A DNA stretch of 64,000 nt, taken from Paenibacillus caseinilyticus. GTDB lineage: Bacteria; Bacillota; Bacilli; Paenibacillales; NBRC-103111. The notes under the pieces are model-generated. The model worked only from the letters and a program-made list of their open reading frames with translations, did no database searches and was not told where the DNA came from. This document shows, piece after piece, positions 62,308 through 64,000 of the stretch. How positions within the stretch are numbered: the stretch's first letter is position 1; every line of letters begins with the position of its first letter. The position numbers and the translations under genes are program-made. The DNA is taken from positions 186,001 to 250,000 of the forward strand of contig NZ_JAQAGY010000007.1 of assembly GCF_027533645.1 (NCBI RefSeq). The letters run 5' to 3'.

Positions 62308-63411
62308 ATGGGAAGATTCCCCCATCCGCCCGGTCCACCGGGGCCTCCGGGGCCAGCGGGTCCGGCAGGTCCGGCAGGTCCGACAGGTCCAGCAGGTCCA
62401 GCAGGTCCAGCAGGCCCGGCAGGTCCGACAGGCCCGGCGGGACCCGGGTGTGTGGAACCGCCGCCGACGGCTACCGCCATCGTCTACGTGAACAAAGCCG
62501 GCAATGACGCTGTGGCAGACGGCTCCGAATGTTTCCCATTCTTGACGGTTACCGCAGCCATGGCTTCCATTACGGATGCCTCACCGGTCAAGCGCTATGC
62601 GATCTCGATCGGTCCCGGCACTTATACGGAACCGCTCGTTCACCTGAAGGCTAACGTACAGCTCATCGGGGCCAGCACCCTGCTGACGAGACTGGCCATC
62701 CCGTTCGATATTAACGACCCTTCCTGGTTCGAAACGGGCTTTGTCAACGATAACCGCTCCGGCTTTGTCGACTTGACGCTGCTCACCGCCCCGCTTACGT
62801 TCAACTTCGCCAGCGTGAGCAGCTTCAGCGGCAAGCTCTTTTTCGTCAGCGTCAATCTGACCCCTTCACCTACCTTCACCGCCCTGACCACGTCCGTGAA
62901 CCAGGTGAATATCCGCGACTCCCAGCTTTCCTCCGGCTATACGCAGAACGGGATCAATATGTTCCTCTTCTCGTCCTTCGTTCCCGCCGGGAATATCGTG
63001 ATCAACTCGCAGGCCACGACGGACACTCAGGTGAATCTGGTCGGCGGGGGCATTAACGGCAATATTGTGATCAACGTGCAGCCCGGCCATATTCCGATTG
63101 ATCCGCTCAATATTACGAGTTTCGCCATTACCGAGAATATTTTCACCCCATTCCCGAACTCCGGAAGGCTGATTGTGAACGGAGTGACCGGCGTAGCCAC
63201 AAGGGTGCGGGCCACCTCAGACTCCATCCCGATCGCTTCGCGCGTCACCTTGACCGGTGGGAGCACCTCCCTCATCCGTGTGAACGATGCCTTCGGCGTG
63301 GCCTATACGCCCGGGAATCCGGCGGGCTGGACCCTTCCCCCTCCTACTACCGTACAGGAAGCGCTGGACCGCCTTGCTGCGGCGTTTAACGGCATAGGAA
63401 TTCTCCCTTAG
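62308..63411 (+). CDS. Collagen-like, beta-helix surface protein (spore or exosporium type)
   Basis: 367 residues. After MGRFPHP come about 14 Gly-X-Y triplets (GPPGPPGPAGPAGPAGPTGP and onward, residues 9-47), then a domain of about 300 residues. It starts IVYVNKAGNDAVADGSECFPF (a DUF1565/pectate-lyase-like opening: 'parallel beta-helix with repeated short strands') and runs to a C-terminal helix TTVQEALDRLAAAFNGIG. Collagen-like proteins without a signal peptide in Bacillales are often spore-surface filaments. No sporulation promoter could be proven. AAGGAGATGATCTC precedes the ATG. Confidence 0.8.
   Translation: MGRFPHPPGPPGPPGPAGPAGPAGPTGPAGPAGPAGPAGPTGPAGPGCVEPPPTATAIVYVNKAGNDAVADGSECFPFLTVTAAMASITDASPVKRYAISIGPGTYTEPLVHLKANVQLIGASTLLTRLAIPFDINDPSWFETGFVNDNRSGFVDLTLLTAPLTFNFASVSSFSGKLFFVSVNLTPSPTFTALTTSVNQVNIRDSQLSSGYTQNGINMFLFSSFVPAGNIVINSQATTDTQVNLVGGGINGNIVINVQPGHIPIDPLNITSFAITENIFTPFPNSGRLIVNGVTGVATRVRATSDSIPIASRVTLTGGSTSLIRVNDAFGVAYTPGNPAGWTLPPPTTVQEALDRLAAAFNGIGILP
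62340..62450 (+). repeat. Collagen-triplet coding repeats
   Basis: Nine-base units of the form GGTCCRGCA/GGTCCGACA repeat about a dozen times; copy number may vary between strains. Confidence 0.85.
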
Positions 63412-63468
63412 TTCGGAAACTTACCTTGATTCGAAATTTCAAAATACAGCTCTGACTCCAGCACGAAC

Positions 63469-63513
63469 GGCAAAGAGCAGTCCATTCCTTCCAAGGATGG
63501 GCTGCTCTTGCCG
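63469..63513. terminator. Terminator hairpin between convergent genes
   Basis: CGGCAAAGAGCAGTCCAT pairs with ATGGGCTGCTCTTGCCG (one bulge, one G-T). It serves the collagen-like gene and the AraC-type gene coming from the right edge. Confidence 0.7.
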
Positions 63514-63578
63514 TTATATAGCTGGTCCTGTCGTTATCGTCTTACCGTCTCTGCATGATAGAGTCTACTCGTTCCGGG

Positions 63579-64000
63579 TTACAGCCCGCTGTCACCGGGC
63601 GCCCTCCCACAGGCCTGACGGTAACCCGAAGGACTCATGCCTTCGAGCCGGCAGAACACCTTGTTGAAGTAACGGCGGTCGCCGTAGCCGACCATCTGCG
63701 AGATCTTCATGATGCTGTGGCCGCTGGCGGACAACAGGAGCTTGGCCCGCTCGATCCGCAGCCGCGTGACATGCTCCAGGAACGTCTCGCCGGTCTGCTG
63801 CTTGAACAGCACGCTGAAGTGGCTGCCGCTCATGCCGAGGCGCCTTGCCACTTCGTCGAGTCCGAGGTCGCTGCCGAGATGGTCCGCAATGTACTCTTGG
63901 GCGGAGAGCACGAGCTGCTTCGCCGACCGGCGGCTGCCCCCCTCCGGGTACAGCGCTACCGTCTGCCCTGTCCCTTCGGTCACTTGAAGCCGGCGCTGCA
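63579..64000 (-). CDS. AraC-type DNA-binding domain, C-terminal part of a larger regulator (N-terminus beyond window)
   Basis: At least 140 residues; the frame is open through the right edge. The two AraC helix-turn-helix units are present (LDEVARRLGMSGSHFSVLFK and ISQMVGYGDRRYFNKVFCRL), ending in GMSPSGYRQAC. The upstream part, LVLSAQEYIADHLGSDLG, is the usual linker of YesN-type response regulators, so a receiver domain may lie outside the window. A GTG at 63983 could start a shorter protein but has no ribosome site in view. Confidence 0.85.
   Translation of the reverse strand, partial: QRRLQVTEGTGQTVALYPEGGSRRSAKQLVLSAQEYIADHLGSDLGLDEVARRLGMSGSHFSVLFKQQTGETFLEHVTRLRIERAKLLLSASGHSIMKISQMVGYGDRRYFNKVFCRLEGMSPSGYRQACGRAPGDSGL

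Noticed and set aside
62340..62450. CRISPR-like short repeats
   Set aside because: The repeats are continuous nine-base coding units for Gly-X-Y triplets without spacers.

Overview
The window looks like chromosomal DNA of a spore-forming, high-GC Firmicute, most likely a Paenibacillus. The signs are a Bacillales-type lipopeptide synthetase, an SLH-domain surface protein, GH19 chitinase, copper-amine-oxidase-like 'stalk' proteins, DUF2325, WGxxGxxG and VanZ proteins, strong AGGAGG-type ribosome sites, frequent TTG/GTG starts and a collagen-like spore-surface protein. The genus is inferred from gene content only. No rRNA, tRNA, CRISPR array or insertion sequence was seen.

Layout. 1-14.5 kb (minus): the first about 4,840 codons of a giant nonribosomal peptide synthetase, running off the left edge. 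It has a starter-type condensation domain and modules whose binding-pocket residues read Phe (epimerised), Orn-like (epimerised), Val and probably Ile. A metzincin-type protease lies just upstream. 15.9-22.6 kb: an AraC regulator, an M3 oligopeptidase, a two-gene glycosyltransferase/mannose-1-phosphate guanylyltransferase operon, a small membrane protein and a possible methyltransferase. 23-28.3 kb: secreted GH19 chitinase, SLH surface protein, tandem GNAT. 28.4-35.9 kb: AI-2E-type permease, TrmB-like regulator, inositol-phosphatase-like enzyme, MATE exporter, a frameshifted GNAT and a thiamine-diphosphate 2-keto acid decarboxylase. 36-42.3 kb: small proteins, a UvrD-type helicase, a stalk/DUF3298 lipoprotein-like protein and three copies of a short interspersed palindromic repeat (one more copy lies at 24.3 kb if counted from the left; total three in the window). 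42.6-45.5 kb: MocR regulator plus MFS exporter. 46.6-49.5 kb: a YtrA-type GntR/ABC operon in which the ATPase carries a large in-frame deletion. 49.5-51.5 kb: an AT-richer patch of small membrane or secreted proteins.

51.6-62.0 kb (minus) is the most interesting part: ten closely packed or overlapping genes forming one operon. In order of transcription they encode a stand-alone acyl carrier protein, an ATP-grasp ligase, a GT-B glycosyltransferase, a SPASM radical SAM enzyme, an ABC exporter (ATPase plus two ABC-2 permeases), a zinc-free MDR dehydrogenase, a cytoplasmic NagZ-type GH3 glycosidase and a protein resembling the BtrH/C39-like fold. The parts recall the carrier-protein/ATP-grasp/acyltransferase side-chain route of butirosin (BtrI/BtrJ/BtrH) but in a different combination, suggesting a carrier-tethered, glycosylated, exported small molecule of unknown structure. 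A divergent collagen-like beta-helix protein and the C-terminal half of an AraC-type regulator finish the window.
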